Assembly (NCBI GenBank): GCA_949130485.1
Contig: OX422198.1
Coordinates: 3,057,262-3,121,261, forward strand
Origin: Agelas oroides
Taxonomy: Eukaryota; Porifera; Demospongiae; Agelasida; Agelasidae
Reading direction: 5' to 3'
DNA: 64,000 nucleotides
Positions 1-10,836 of this stretch are shown one piece after another (positions within the stretch are counted from its first letter, which is position 1; each line of letters begins with the position of its first letter). Below the pieces are notes generated by a model. That model worked only from the letters and a program-made list of their open reading frames with translations, did not search any database and was not told where the DNA came from. Made by a program: the position numbers and the translations under genes.

Positions 1-3000
1 TGGAGGTCCTGTGAAGCTGGTGCAAACCTGTTTTTGTGCGGAAAACACCCTATAACGCCGTTTTTACCGCCCAGGTTGGCTGTGAAGCACGTGCAGGCTT
101 GTTAAAGTGCCAATAAAGATTGAGAAAGCAGTTTTCTCCTTTGTGGAGGTCCTGTGAAGCTGGTTCAAACCTGTTTATGTGTGAGAAGCACCCTACAACC
201 CCGTTTTCACCGATGAGGAGGGGCTGTGAACCACCTGCAGGCTTGTGGAAGTGCCAATAAAGATGTAGAAACAGTTTTCACCACTGAAGAGATCCTGTGC
301 AGCTGGTGCAAACCTATTTATATGCGGGAAACACCCTACAACGCCGTTTTAACCGCCGAGGAGGTACTTTGAAGGACATGCAGGCCTGTTTAAGCGACAG
401 TAAAGATAGAGGAAGCAGTTTTCTCCTCTGTGGAGGTCGTGTGAAGCTGGTGCAAACCTGTTTATGTGCTGGAAATACCCTACAACGCCGTTTTCACCGC
501 CGAGGAGGTGCTGTGAAGCATGTGCAAGCCTGTTTAAGTGCTACAAAAGATCAGTTTTCTCCAATGGGGAAGTCCTGTGAGGCTGGTACAAGCCTGTTCA
601 TATGTGCGAAGCACCGTACATCGCCGTTTTCACCTCCGAGGAGGCGTTGTGAAGCACGTGCATGCCTGTTTAAGTTCCACAAAAGATATAGAAAGCAGTT
701 TTCACCGCTCTGAAGATTCTGTGAAGCTGGTGCAATCCAGTTTAAGTGTGGGAAACACCATACAACGCCGTTTTCACCGCCGAAAGGTGGCTGTGAAGCA
801 CGTGCCAGACTGTTTAAGAGCCAGAAAAGATGGAGAAAGCAGTTTTCTCCATTGTGGAGGTCCTGAGTAGCTGGCGCAAGCTTGTTTATGTGTGGGAAGC
901 ACACAACAACGCCGTTTTCACCTTCGAGGACGGGCTGTGAAGCTCGTACAAACTTGTTTATGTGTGGGAAACAACCTCAAAAGCCGTTTTAAACGCGTAG
1001 GAGGTGCTCTGAAGCACGTGCAGGCCTGTTTAAGTGCCAGAAAAGATGGAGAAAGCAGTTTTCTCCATTGTGGAGTTCCTGTGAACCTGGTGCAAACCTG
1101 TTTAGGTGCGGGAAACACCCTATAACGCCGTTTTCACCATCGAGGAGGTGCTGTGAAGCACCTACTGGCCTGTTTAAGTTCCGGAAAGGATGGAGAAAGC
1201 AGTTTTCTCCACTGTGGAGGTCTTGTGAAGCTGGTGGAAACCTGTTTATGTGCGGGAAATACCCTATAACGCCGTTTTAAATGCGGAGGAGGTGCTGTGA
1301 AGCACGTGCAGGCCTTTTTAAGTGCCAGTAAAGATGGAGAAAGCAGTTTTCTCCATTGTGGAGGTCCTGTGAAGCTGGAGCAAACCTGTTTATGTGTGGG
1401 AAGCACCCTACAACGCCGTTTTCACCGATGAGGAGGGGCTGTGAAACTCGTAGACACCTGTTTATGTGCGGGAAACATCCTAAAAAGCCGTTTTAAACGC
1501 GGAGGAGCTGTGAAGCACGTGCAGGCCTGTTTAAGTGCCAGAAAAGATGGAGAAAGCAGTTTTCTCCACTGTGGAGGTCCTGTGAAGCTGGTGCAAGCCC
1601 GTTTATGTGTGGGAAGCACCCTACAACGCCGTTTTCCCCATCGAGGAGGTGCAGTGAAGCTCGTACAAACCTGTTCATGTGCGTACAACCTCGCAAAAAG
1701 CCGTTTTAAATGCGGAGGAGGTGCTGTGAAGCACGTGCAGGCCTTTTTAAGTGCCAGTAAAGATGGAGAAAGCAGTTTTCTCCATTGTGGAGGTCCTGTG
1801 AAGCTGGAGCAAACCTGTTTATGTGTGGGAAGCACCCTACAACGCCGTTTTCACCGATGAGGAGGGACTGTGAAACTCGTAGACACCTGTTTATGTGCGG
1901 GAAACATCCTAAAAAGCCGTTTTAAACGCGGAGGAGCTGTGAAGCACGTGCAGGCCTGTTTAAGTGCCAGAAAAGATGGAGAAAGCAGTTTTCTCCACTG
2001 TGGAGGTCCTGTGAAGCTGGTGCAAGCCCGTTTATGTGTGGGAAGCATCCTACAACGCCGTTTTCACCGTCGAGGAGGGGCTGTGAAGCTCGTACAAACC
2101 TGTTTATGTGCGGAAAACATCGTAAAAAGCCGTTTTATACGGGGAGGAGGTGCTTTGAAACACGTGCAAGCCTGTTTACGTGCCAGCAAAGATGGAGAAA
2201 GCAGTTTTCTCCATTGTGGAGGTCCTGTGAAGCTGGTGCAAATCCGTTCATGTGCGGAAAACACACTGTAACGCCGTTTTCACCGATGAGGAGGGGCTGT
2301 GAAGCTCGTACACACCTGTTTATGTGCGGAAAACATCTTAAAAAGCCGTTTTATAAGGGGAAGAAATTGCTGTGAAGCACGTGCAGGCCTTTTTAAGTGC
2401 CAGAAAAGATGGAGAAAGCAGTTGTTTTCACAACTGTGGAGGTCCTGTGAAGCTGGTGCAAACCTGTTTATGTGTGGGAAACACCCTACAACGCCGTTTT
2501 CACCGCCGGGGAGGTGCAGTAAAGCAAGTGCAGGCCTGTTTAAGTGCTAGAAAAGATCCGTTTTCTCCAATGGGGAAGTCCTGTGAAGCTTGTACAAGCC
2601 TGTTTGTATGTGCAAAGCACCGTACATCGCCGTTTTCACCTCCGAGGTGGTGTTGTGAAGCACGTACAGGCCTGTTTAAGTTCCAGAAAAGATGTAGAAA
2701 GCAGTTTTCACCACTGTGGAAGTCCTGTGAAGCTGGTACAAGCTTTTTGATGTGTGGGAAACACCATACAACGCCGTTTTAACCGCTGAGGAGGTGCTTT
2801 GAAGCACATGCAGGCCTGTTTAAGTGCCAGCAAATATCGAGGAAGCTGTTTTCTCCTCTCTGGAGGTCCTGTGAAGCTGTTGTACACCTGTTTATGAGCG
2901 GGAAACATCCTACAACGCCGTTTTCACCGCCGAGGAGGTGCTTTGAAGCATGTGCAGGCCTGTTTAAGTGCTAGAAAAGATCAGTTTTGTCCAATTGAGA

Positions 3001-5800
3001 AGTCCTGTGAAGCTGGTACAAGCCTGTTTATATGTGCGAAGCACTGTACATCGCCGTTTTCACCTCCGAGGAGGTGTTGTGAAGCACGTGCAGGCCTGTT
3101 TAAGTTCCAGAAAAAATGTAGAAAGCAGTTTTCACCGCTGTGAAGGTCCTGTGGAGCTGGTGCAAGCCTGTTTATGTGTGGGAAGCACCATACAACGCCG
3201 TTTTCACCGCCGAAGAGGGGCTGTGAAGCACGTGCAGGCCTGTGAAAGTGCCAGTAAAGATCGAGGAAGCAGTTTTCTCCACTGTGGAGGTCCTGTGAAG
3301 CTGGTGCAAACCTGTTTATGTGTGGGAAACACCCTACAACGCCGTTTTCACCGCCGAGAAGGTGCTGTAAAGCAAGTGCAGGCCTGTTTAAGTGCTAGAA
3401 AAGATCCGTTTTCTCCAATGGGGAAGTCCTGTGAAGCTGGTACAAGCCTGTTTGTATGTGCGAAGCACCGTACATCGCCGTTTTCACCTCCGAGGTGGTG
3501 TTGTGAAGCACGTGCAGGCCTGTTTAAGTTCCAGAAAAGTTGTAGAAAGCAGTTTTCACCACTGTGGAAGTCCTGTGAAGCTGGTACAAGCTTTTTGATG
3601 TGTGGAAAACACCATACAACGCCGTTTTCACGGCCGAAGAGGGGCTGTGAAGCACGTGCAGGCCTGTTTAAGTGCCAGAAAAAATGGAGAAAGCAGTTTT
3701 CTCCACTGTGGAGGTCCTGTGCAGCTGGTGCAAACCTGTTTATATGCGGGAAACACCATACAACGCCGTTTTAACCGCTGAGGAGGTGCTTTGAAGCACA
3801 TGCAGGCCTGTTTAAGTGCCAGCAAATATCGAGGAAGCTGTTTTCTCCTCTCTGGAGGTCCTGTGAAGCTGTTTTACACCTGTTTATGTGCGGGAAACAT
3901 CCTACAACGCCGTTTTCACCGCCGAGGAGGTGCTGTGAAGCATGTGCAGGCCTGTTTAAGTGCTAGAAAAGATAAGTTTTGTCCAATTGAGAAGTCCTGT
4001 GAAGCTGGTACAAGCCTGTTTATATATGTGCGAAGCACTGTACATCGCCGTTTTCACCTCCGAGGAGGTGTTATGAAGCACGTGCAGTCCTGTTTAAGTT
4101 CCAGATAAAATGTAGAAAGCCGTTTTCACCGCTGTGGAAGTCCTGTGAAGCTGGTACAAGCTTTTTGATGTGTGGGAAACACCATACAACGCCGTTTTCA
4201 CGGCCGAAGAGGGGCTGTGAAGCACGTGCAGGCCTGTTTAAGTGCCAGAAAAACGGAGAAAGCAGTTTTCTCCACTGTGGAGGTCCTGTGCAGCTGGTGC
4301 AAACCTGTTTATATGCGGGAAACACCCTACAACGCCGTTTTGATCGCTGAGGAGGTGCTTTGAAGCACATGCATGCAGGCCTGTTTAAGTGCCAGCAAAT
4401 ATCGAGGAAGCTGTTTTCTCCTCTCTGGAGGTCCTGTGAAGCTGTTGTACACCTGTTTATGTGCGGGAAGCATCCTACAACGCCGTTTTCACAGCCGAGG
4501 AGGTGCTGTGAAGCATGTGCAGGCCTGTTTAAGTGCTAGAAAAGATCAGTTTTGTCCAATTGAGAAGTCCTGTGAAGCTGGTACAAGCCTGTTTATATGT
4601 GCGAAGCACTGTACATCGCCGTTTTCACCTCCGAGGAGGTGTTGTGAAGCACGTGCAGGCCTGTTTAAGTTCCAGAAAAAATGTAGAAAGCAGTTTTCAC
4701 CGCTGTGGAGGTCCTGTGGAGCTGGTGCAAGCCTGTTTATGTGTGGGAAGCACCATACAACGCCGTTTTCACCGCCGAAGAGGGGCTGTGAAGCACGTGC
4801 AGGCCTGTGAAAGTGCCAGTAAAGATCGAGGAAGCAATTTTCTCCTCTGTGGAGGTCCTGTGAAGCTGGTGCAAACCTGTTTATGTGTGGGAAACACCCT
4901 ACAACGCCGTTTTCACCGCCGGGAAGGTGCTGTAAAGCAAGTGCAGGCCTGTTTAAGTGCTAGAAAAGATCCGTTTTCTCCAATGGGGAAGTCCTGTGAA
5001 GCTGGTACAAGCCTGTTTGTATGTGCGAAGCACCGTACATCGCCGTTTTCACCTCCGAGGTGGTGTTGTGAAGCACGTGCAGGCCTGTTTAAGTTCCAGA
5101 AAAGTTGTAGAAAGCAGTTTTCACCACTGTGGAAGTCCTGTGAAGCTGGTACAAGCTTTTTGATGTGTGGAAAACACCATACAACGCCGTTTTCACGGCC
5201 GAAGAGGGGCTGGGAAGCACGTGCAGGCCTGTTTAAGTGCCAGAAAAAATGGAGAAAGCAGTTTTCTCCACTGTGGAGGTCCTGTGCAGCTGGTGCAAAC
5301 CTGTTTATATGTGGGAAACACCCTACAACGCCGTTTTAACCGCTGAGGAGGTGCTTTGAAGCACATGCAGGCCTGTTTAAGTGCCAGCAAATATCGAGGA
5401 AGCTGTTTTCTCCTCTCTGGAGGTCCTCTGAAGCTGTTGTACACCTGTTTATGTGCGGGAAACATCCTACAACGCCGTTTTCACCGCCGAGGAGGTGCTT
5501 TGAAGCATGTGCAGGCCTGTTTAAGTGCTAGAAAAGATCAGTTTTGTCCAATTGAGAAGTCCTGTGAAGCTGGTACAAGCCTGTTTATATGTGCGAAGCA
5601 CTGTACATCGCCGTTTTCACCTCCGAGGAGGTGTTGTGAAGCACGTGCAGGCCTGTTTAAGTTCCAGAAAAAATGTAGAAAGCAGTTTTCACCGCTGTGG
5701 AAGTCCTGTGGAGCTGGTGCAAGCCTGTTTATGTGTGGGAAACACCATACAACGCCCTTTTCACCGCCGAAGAGTGGCTGTGAAGCACGTGCATGCCTGT
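1..5800 (+). repeat. Satellite array segment, subfamily A, forward orientation
   Basis: Tandem 72-bp monomers starting GTGAAGC, mostly alternating A (GTGAAGCTGGTGCAAACC...) and B (GTGAAGCACGTGCAGGCC...) to give a 144-bp dimer. At about 1360-2280 there is a three-monomer variant A-A'-B, where A' reads GTGAAGCTCGTACAAACC and ends in TTTTAAACGCGGAGG; this block repeats at 429-bp offset. From about 2806 a long higher-order block of roughly 11 dimers (1565 bp) is repeated at 4373 and cut short by the insert at 5801. Open frames of up to 268 codons (2968-3774, 4533-5339) are by-products of the repeat length; they occur in several frames at once and are broken by indels. Confidence 0.93.
2806..5800 (+). 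repeat. Two copies of a ~1565-bp higher-order repeat
   Basis: Diagnostic variants (AGCAAATATCGAGGAAGCTG, then TTTTGTCCAATTGAGAAG) recur at about 2806, 3791, 4373 and 5356, with alternating spacings near 985 and 582 bp. This gives a composite block of about 1565 bp (roughly 11 dimers less a few deletions). The two copies are almost identical by eye over their 268-codon shadow frames. The second copy is interrupted at 5801. This is the expected pattern of recent unequal exchange within a satellite. Confidence 0.8.
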
Positions 5801-6448
5801 CTCTGAACGCGGTGACCATATATATATGGTCACATTAAATTTCCCGTCGTCGCGGCGACCATATATATATGCTCACGATAAGTTCGTGTGCTTTCCGCGC
5901 ACAAAGCTAAGAAGCTTAACGAGATTTGAGAGTAGGCCCTCCATGATAAGTGCTAATGAAGCTAGGCCACACCTTTGGACTGACATCATCGTCTGGAAAA
6001 ACAGGAAGAGGCGGTACTTATTCGCGGGTGATCATCAATGAGCTGAGGGCTGCTAAACACGAAGCTTTTTCTTGCCCTCAGGGAGAAAGCGTTCTCCATA
6101 TTTCACTTCAGGTAGGAGTAATAGCTTCAAATAACTTGTAAATCGACTGATTTTGTCGGGGCTGTGGGTATCGGTTGAGAAAATCGGCACCGTTTCCAAC
6201 CGCTCGAAGCGACGATGCATAGTCAGCACAAAATGGCTTCAAACAAGTAGAAATAGCTTACTAGGCACATTTAGATAAACTAGTCCAGCCTATTTACACC
6301 CTATCTACACAAATCAAGCCGTTGGTGCAGCCAAAGACTTTATTAGCACGCTTGTCACTTCGACCGTTCGAGTTGATAACGGTGATAATGAAACAACTTC
6401 CGCGTTAATAAACTGTCATGAATAAAATTACTTCCGCGTTCAAAGGGG
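5801..6448. mobile_element. AT-rich insertion in the satellite, possible non-autonomous DNA element
   Basis: The satellite stops after GCATGCCTGT and resumes at TAAGTGCC, so the 648 bp between is foreign. The ends carry a short inverted motif (TGAACGCGG near the left end, CCGCGTTCA near the right end), and the right side has a second copy (CTTCCGCGTTAA). The left part holds a perfect 20-bp palindrome and a near-copy of it. No target-site duplication is visible and one T of the target appears lost, so a transposon origin is only likely, not shown. No protein domain was recognised; the open frame at 5793-6041 starts in satellite and has no recognisable similarity. Confidence 0.5.
5813..5832. 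repeat. Perfect 20-bp AT-rich palindrome
   Basis: TGACCATATATATATGGTCA is a perfect inverted repeat. A degenerate relative (GCGACCATATATATATGC) follows at about 5857. It lies at the left end of the insert, so it may be a subterminal structure of that element. Confidence 0.85.
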
Positions 6449-8649
6449 TAAGTGCCAGAAAAGATGGAGAATGCAGTTTTCTCCACTGTGGAGGTCCTGT
6501 GAAGCTGGTGCAAACCTGTTTATGTGCGGGAAACACACTATAGCGCCGTTTTCACCGCCGAGCATGTTCTGTAAAACACGTGCAGACCTGTTTAAGTGCC
6601 AGAAAAGATGGAGAAAGCACTTTTCTCCACTGTGGAGGTCCTGTGAAGCTGGTGCAAACCTGTTTATGTGCGGGAAACACACTATAACGCCGTTTTCACC
6701 GCCGAGGAGGTGCTGTAAAACACGTGCAGACCTGTTTAAGTGCCTGAAAAGATGGATAGAGCAGTTTTCTCCACCGTGGAAGTCCTGTGAAGCTGGTGCA
6801 AGCTTGTTTATGTGTGGGAAGCACCCTACAACGTCGTTTTTACTGTCGAGGAGGGGCTGTGAAGCACGTACAAACATGTTTATGTGCGGAAAACAACCTC
6901 AAAAGCCGTTTTAAACGCAGAGGAGGTGCTGTGAAGCACATGCAGGCCTGTTTAAGTGCCACAAAAGATGGAGAAAGCAGTTTTCGCCACTGTGGAGTTC
7001 CTGTGAAGCTGGTGCAATCCTGTTTATGTACGGGACACACCCTATAACGCCGTTTTCACCGCCGAGGAGGTGCTGTGAAGCACGTGCTGGCCTGTTTAAG
7101 TGCCAGAAAAGATGGAGAAACAGTTTTCACCACTGAGGAGGTCCTGTGCAGCTGGTGCAAACCTGTTTATATGTGGGAAACATCCTACAACGCTGTTTTA
7201 ACCGCCGAGGAGGTGCTTTGAAGCACATGCAGGCCTGTTTAAGTTCCAGTAAAGATCGAGGAAGCAGTTTTCTCCTCTGTGGAGGTGGTGCAAATCTGTT
7301 TATGTGCGGGAAACACCCTACAACGCCGTTTTTAACCGCCAAGGTGGTGCTTTGAAGCACTTGCAGGCCTGTTTAAGTTCCAGTAAAGATCGAGTAAGCA
7401 GTTTTCTCCACTGTGGAGGTCCTGTGAAGTTGGTTCAAACCTGTTTATGTGCGGGAAACACCCTACAGGAGGTGCTGTGAAGCATATGCAGGTCTGTTTG
7501 TGTTAGAAAAGATCAATTTTCTCCAATGGGGAAGTCCTGTGAAGTTGGTAAAGCCTGTTTATATGTGCGAAGCACCGTACATCGCCGTTATCACCACCGA
7601 GGAGGTGTTGTGAAGCACATGCAGGCCTGTTTACGTGCCAGAAATGATGTAGAAAGCAGTTTTCACCACTCTGGAGGTCCTGTGAAGCTGGTGCAAGCTT
7701 TTTATGTGCGGGAAACACCATACAACGCCGTTTTCACCGCCGAGGAGGTGCTTTCAAGCACATGCAGGCCTGTTTAAGTGCCAGTAAAGATCGAGGAAGC
7801 AGTTTTCTCCTCTGTGGAGGTCCTGTGAAGCTGGTGCAAACCTGTTTATGTGCAGTGAACGCCCTACAACGCCGTTTTCACCGCCGAGGTGCAGTGAAGC
7901 ATGTGCAGGCCTGTTTAAGTGCTAGAAAAGACCCAATGGGTAAGTCCTGTGAAGCTGGTGCTAACCTATTTAGGTGTTGGAACCACCGCCATTTTCACCG
8001 ATGAGGAGGGCTGTGAAGCTCATACAAACCGGTTTATGTCCGGTAAACATTCTTAAAATCCGTTTTAAACGCAGAGGAGGTGCTGTGAAGCACTTGCAGG
8101 CCTGTTTAAGTACCAGAAAAGATGGAGAAAGCAGTTTTCTCCATTATGGAGGTCCTGTGAAGCTGGTGCAAAGCTGTTTAGGTGTGTGAAGCATCCTACA
8201 ACGCCGTTTTCACCGTCGAGGATGGGCTGTGAAGCTCGTAAAAACCTGTTTATGTGCGGGAAACAACCTCAAAAGACGTTTTAAACGCGGAGGAGATGCT
8301 GTCAAGCACGTGCAGGTCTGTTTAAGTGCCAGAAAAGATTGAGAAAGCAGTTTTCTCCCCTATGGAGGTCCTGTGAAGCTGGTGCAAACCTGTTTATGTG
8401 CGGGAAACACCCTACAACGCCGTTTTCACCTCCGAGGTGCTGTGAAGCATGTGCAGGCCTGTTTAACTTCCAGAAAAGATGGAGAAAGCAGTTTTCATCA
8501 CTGTGGAGGTCCTGTGAAGCTGGTACAAACCTGTTTAGGTATTGGAAGCACCGCCATTTTCACCGATGAGTAGGGCTGTGAAACTCGTACAAACAGGTTT
8601 ATGTTCGGCAAACATCCTTAAAAGCCGTTTTAAACGCGGAGAAGGTGCT

Positions 8650-8721
8650 GTGAAGCACGTGCAGGCCTGTTTAAGTGCCAGAAAAGATGGAGAAAGCAGT
8701 TTTCTCCATTGTGGAGGTCCT
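8650..8721 (+). repeat. Type example of satellite monomer B (72 bp)
   Basis: Exactly 72 bp, starting GTGAAGCACGTGCAGGCCTG and ending GTGGAGGTCCT. It contains the 8-bp palindrome GCACGTGC, the palindrome AGGCCT and the dyad ATGGAGAAAGCAGTTTTCTC followed by CAT. Against monomer A, about 51 of 72 positions agree, with the closest match in the first 35 bases. Confidence 0.9.
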
Positions 8722-8793
8722 GTGAAGCTGGTGCAAACCTGTTTATGTGTAGGAAACACCCTACAACGCCGTTTTCACCGCCGAGGAGGTGCT
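8722..8793 (+). repeat. Type example of satellite monomer A (72 bp)
   Basis: Exactly 72 bp, starting GTGAAGCTGGTGCAAACCTG and ending GAGGAGGTGCT. Near its 3' end is CACCGCCGAGGAGGTG, one mismatch from a perfect dyad; other copies in the array have the perfect form CACCTCCGAGGAGGTG. Confidence 0.9.
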
Positions 8794-8929
8794 GTGAAGC
8801 ATGTGCAGGCCTGTTTAAGTTCCAGAAAAGATGGAGAAAGCAGTTTTCATCACTGTGGAGGTCCTGTGAAGCTGGTACAAACCTGTTTAGGTGTGGGAAG
8901 CACCGCCATTTTCACCGATGAGTAGGGCT

Positions 8930-9001
8930 GTGAAGCTCGTACAAACCGGTTTATGTTCGGCAAACATCCTTAAAAGCCGTTTTAAACGCGGAGGAGGTGC
9001 T
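8930..9001 (+). repeat. Type example of satellite monomer A' (72 bp)
   Basis: Exactly 72 bp, starting GTGAAGCTCGTACAAACC and ending GCGGAGGAGGTGCT. It is a variant of A that follows A directly, giving A-A'-B trimers. The segment CCGTTTTAAACGCGG distinguishes it from A. Confidence 0.85.
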
Positions 9002-10260
9002 GTGAAGCACGTGCAGGCCTGTTTAAGTGCCAGAAAAGATGGAGAAAGCAGTTTTCTCCATTGTGGAGGTCCTGTGAAGTTGGTGCAAACCTGTTTATGT
9101 GTGGGAAACACCCTACAACGCCGTTTTCACCGCCGAGGAGGTGCTGTGAAGCATGCGCAGGCTTAGTAAAGCTCAGTTTTCTCCAATGGGAAAGTCCTGA
9201 GAAGCTTGAAGCTAGTACAAGCCTGTTTATATGTGCGAAGCACTGTACATCGCCGTTTTAACCACCGAGGAGGTGTTGTGAAACACGTGCAGGCCTGTTT
9301 AAGCTCCAGAAAAGATGTAGAAAGCAGTTTTCACCGCTGTGGAGGTGGTGCAAGCCTGTTTATATGCGGGAAACACCCTACAACGCAGTTTTTACCGCCG
9401 AGGAGGTGCTGTGAAGCATGTGCAGGCCAGTTTAAGTGCTAGAAAACATCCGTTTTCTCCAATGGGGAAGTCCTGAGAAGCTGGTACAAGCCTGTTTATA
9501 TGTGCGAAGCACCGTACATCGCCGTTTTCACCCCCGAGGAGGTGTTGTGAAGCACGTGTAGGCCTGTTTAAGTGCAAGAAAATATGTAGAAAGCAGTTTT
9601 CTCCACTGTGGAAGTCCTGTGAAGCTGGAGCAAGCTTGTTTATGTGTGGGAAGCACCCTACAACGCCGTTTTCACCGTCGAGGAAGGGCTGTGAAGCTCG
9701 TACAATCCTGTTTATGTGCGGGAAACAACCTCAAAGGCCGTTTTAAACGCGGAGGAGGTACTGTGAAGCACGTGCGGCCTGTTTAAGTTCCAGTAAAGAT
9801 CGAGGAAGCAGTTTTCTCCTCTTTGGAGGTCCTGTGAAGCTGGTGCAAACCTGTTATGTGTGGGAAACACCCTACAACGCCGTTTTCACCGCCGAGGAAG
9901 TGCTGTGAAGCATGTGCAGGCCCGTTTAAGTGCTAGAAAAGATCAGTTTTCTCCAATGGGGAAGTCCTGTGAGGCTGGTACAAGCCTGTTTATATGTGCG
10001 AAGCACCGTACATCGCCGTTTTCACCTTCGAGGAGGTACTGTGAAGCACGTGCAGGCCTGTTTAAGTTCCAGAAAAGATGTAGAAAGCAGTTTTCACCGC
10101 TGTGTGGAGGTCCTATGGAGTTAGTGCAAGCCTGTTTATCTGCGGGAAACACCCTACAACGCCGTTTAACTGCCGAGGAGGTGCTTTGAAGCACATGCAG
10201 GCCTATTTAAGAGCCAGTAAAGATCGAGGAAGCAGTTTTCTCCACTGTGGAGGTCCTGTG

Positions 10261-10836
10261 AAGCTGGAGCAAGCCTGTTTATGTGTGGGAAGCACCATAC
10301 AACGCCGTTCTCACCGCCGAAGAGGGGCTGTGGAGCACGTTCAGGCCTGTGGAAGTGCCAATAAAGATGGAGAAATAGTTTTCACTACTGAGGTGGTCCT
10401 TGTGTAGCTGGTGCAAACCTGTTTATATGCCGGAAACACCCTACAACGCCGTTTTAACCGTCGAGGAGGTGGTTTGAAGCACGTGCAGGACTGTTTAAGG
10501 GCCAGTAAAGATCGATGAAGCAATTTTCTCCACTGTGGAGGTCCTGTGAAGCTGGAGCAAGCCTGTTTATGTGTGGTAAGCACCATACAACGCCATTCTC
10601 ACCGCCGAAGAGGGGCTGTGGAGCACGTTCAGGCCTGTGGAAGTGCCAATAAAGATGGAGAAATAGTTTTCACTACTGAGGTGGTCCTTGTGTAGCTGGT
10701 GCAAACCTGTTTATATGCCGGAAACACCCTACAACGCCGTTTTAACCGTCGAGGAGGTGGTTTGAAGCACGTGCAGGACTGTTTAAGGGCCAGTAAAGAT
10801 CGATGAAGCAATTTTCTCCTCTGTGGAGGTCCTGTG
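10261..10836 (+). repeat. Near-identical 288-bp tandem duplication
   Basis: 10261-10548 and 10549-10836 are each exactly four monomers. By eye they differ at only a few positions (for example GGGAAGC/GGTAAGC and CCGTTCTC/CCATTCTC). This is a very recent unequal-exchange product, or possibly an assembly duplication. Confidence 0.85.

Larger units (their letters stand above)
8301..9001 (+). repeat. Tandem five-monomer higher-order repeat (349 and 352 bp)
   Basis: Two adjacent copies, 8301-8649 and 8650-9001. The second reads B (8650-8721), A (8722-8793), B (8794-8865), a shortened A of 64 bp (8866-8929, lacking bases around CTACAAC) and A' (8930-9001). Both copies share the same 8-bp shortening in the fourth monomer, so that deletion predates the duplication. 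A partial third copy (B, A) follows from 9002 and decays near 9160. Confidence 0.85.

Noticed and set aside
2968-3774. 268-codon open frame (and an almost identical one at 4533-5339) as a repeat protein gene
   Set aside because: It lies wholly in satellite. Equivalent frames are open in other phases and on the other strand, they are broken by indels in neighbouring copies, and there is no domain or splice context.
1-5800. CRISPR array
   Set aside because: Units are contiguous 72-bp repeats without spacers, in a eukaryotic context with no cas genes.
8650-9001. CENP-B box in the satellite
   Set aside because: Only the CGGGA part of the box is present (TTTATGTGCGGGA); the TTCG part and the central A are missing, so no match to the required positions.
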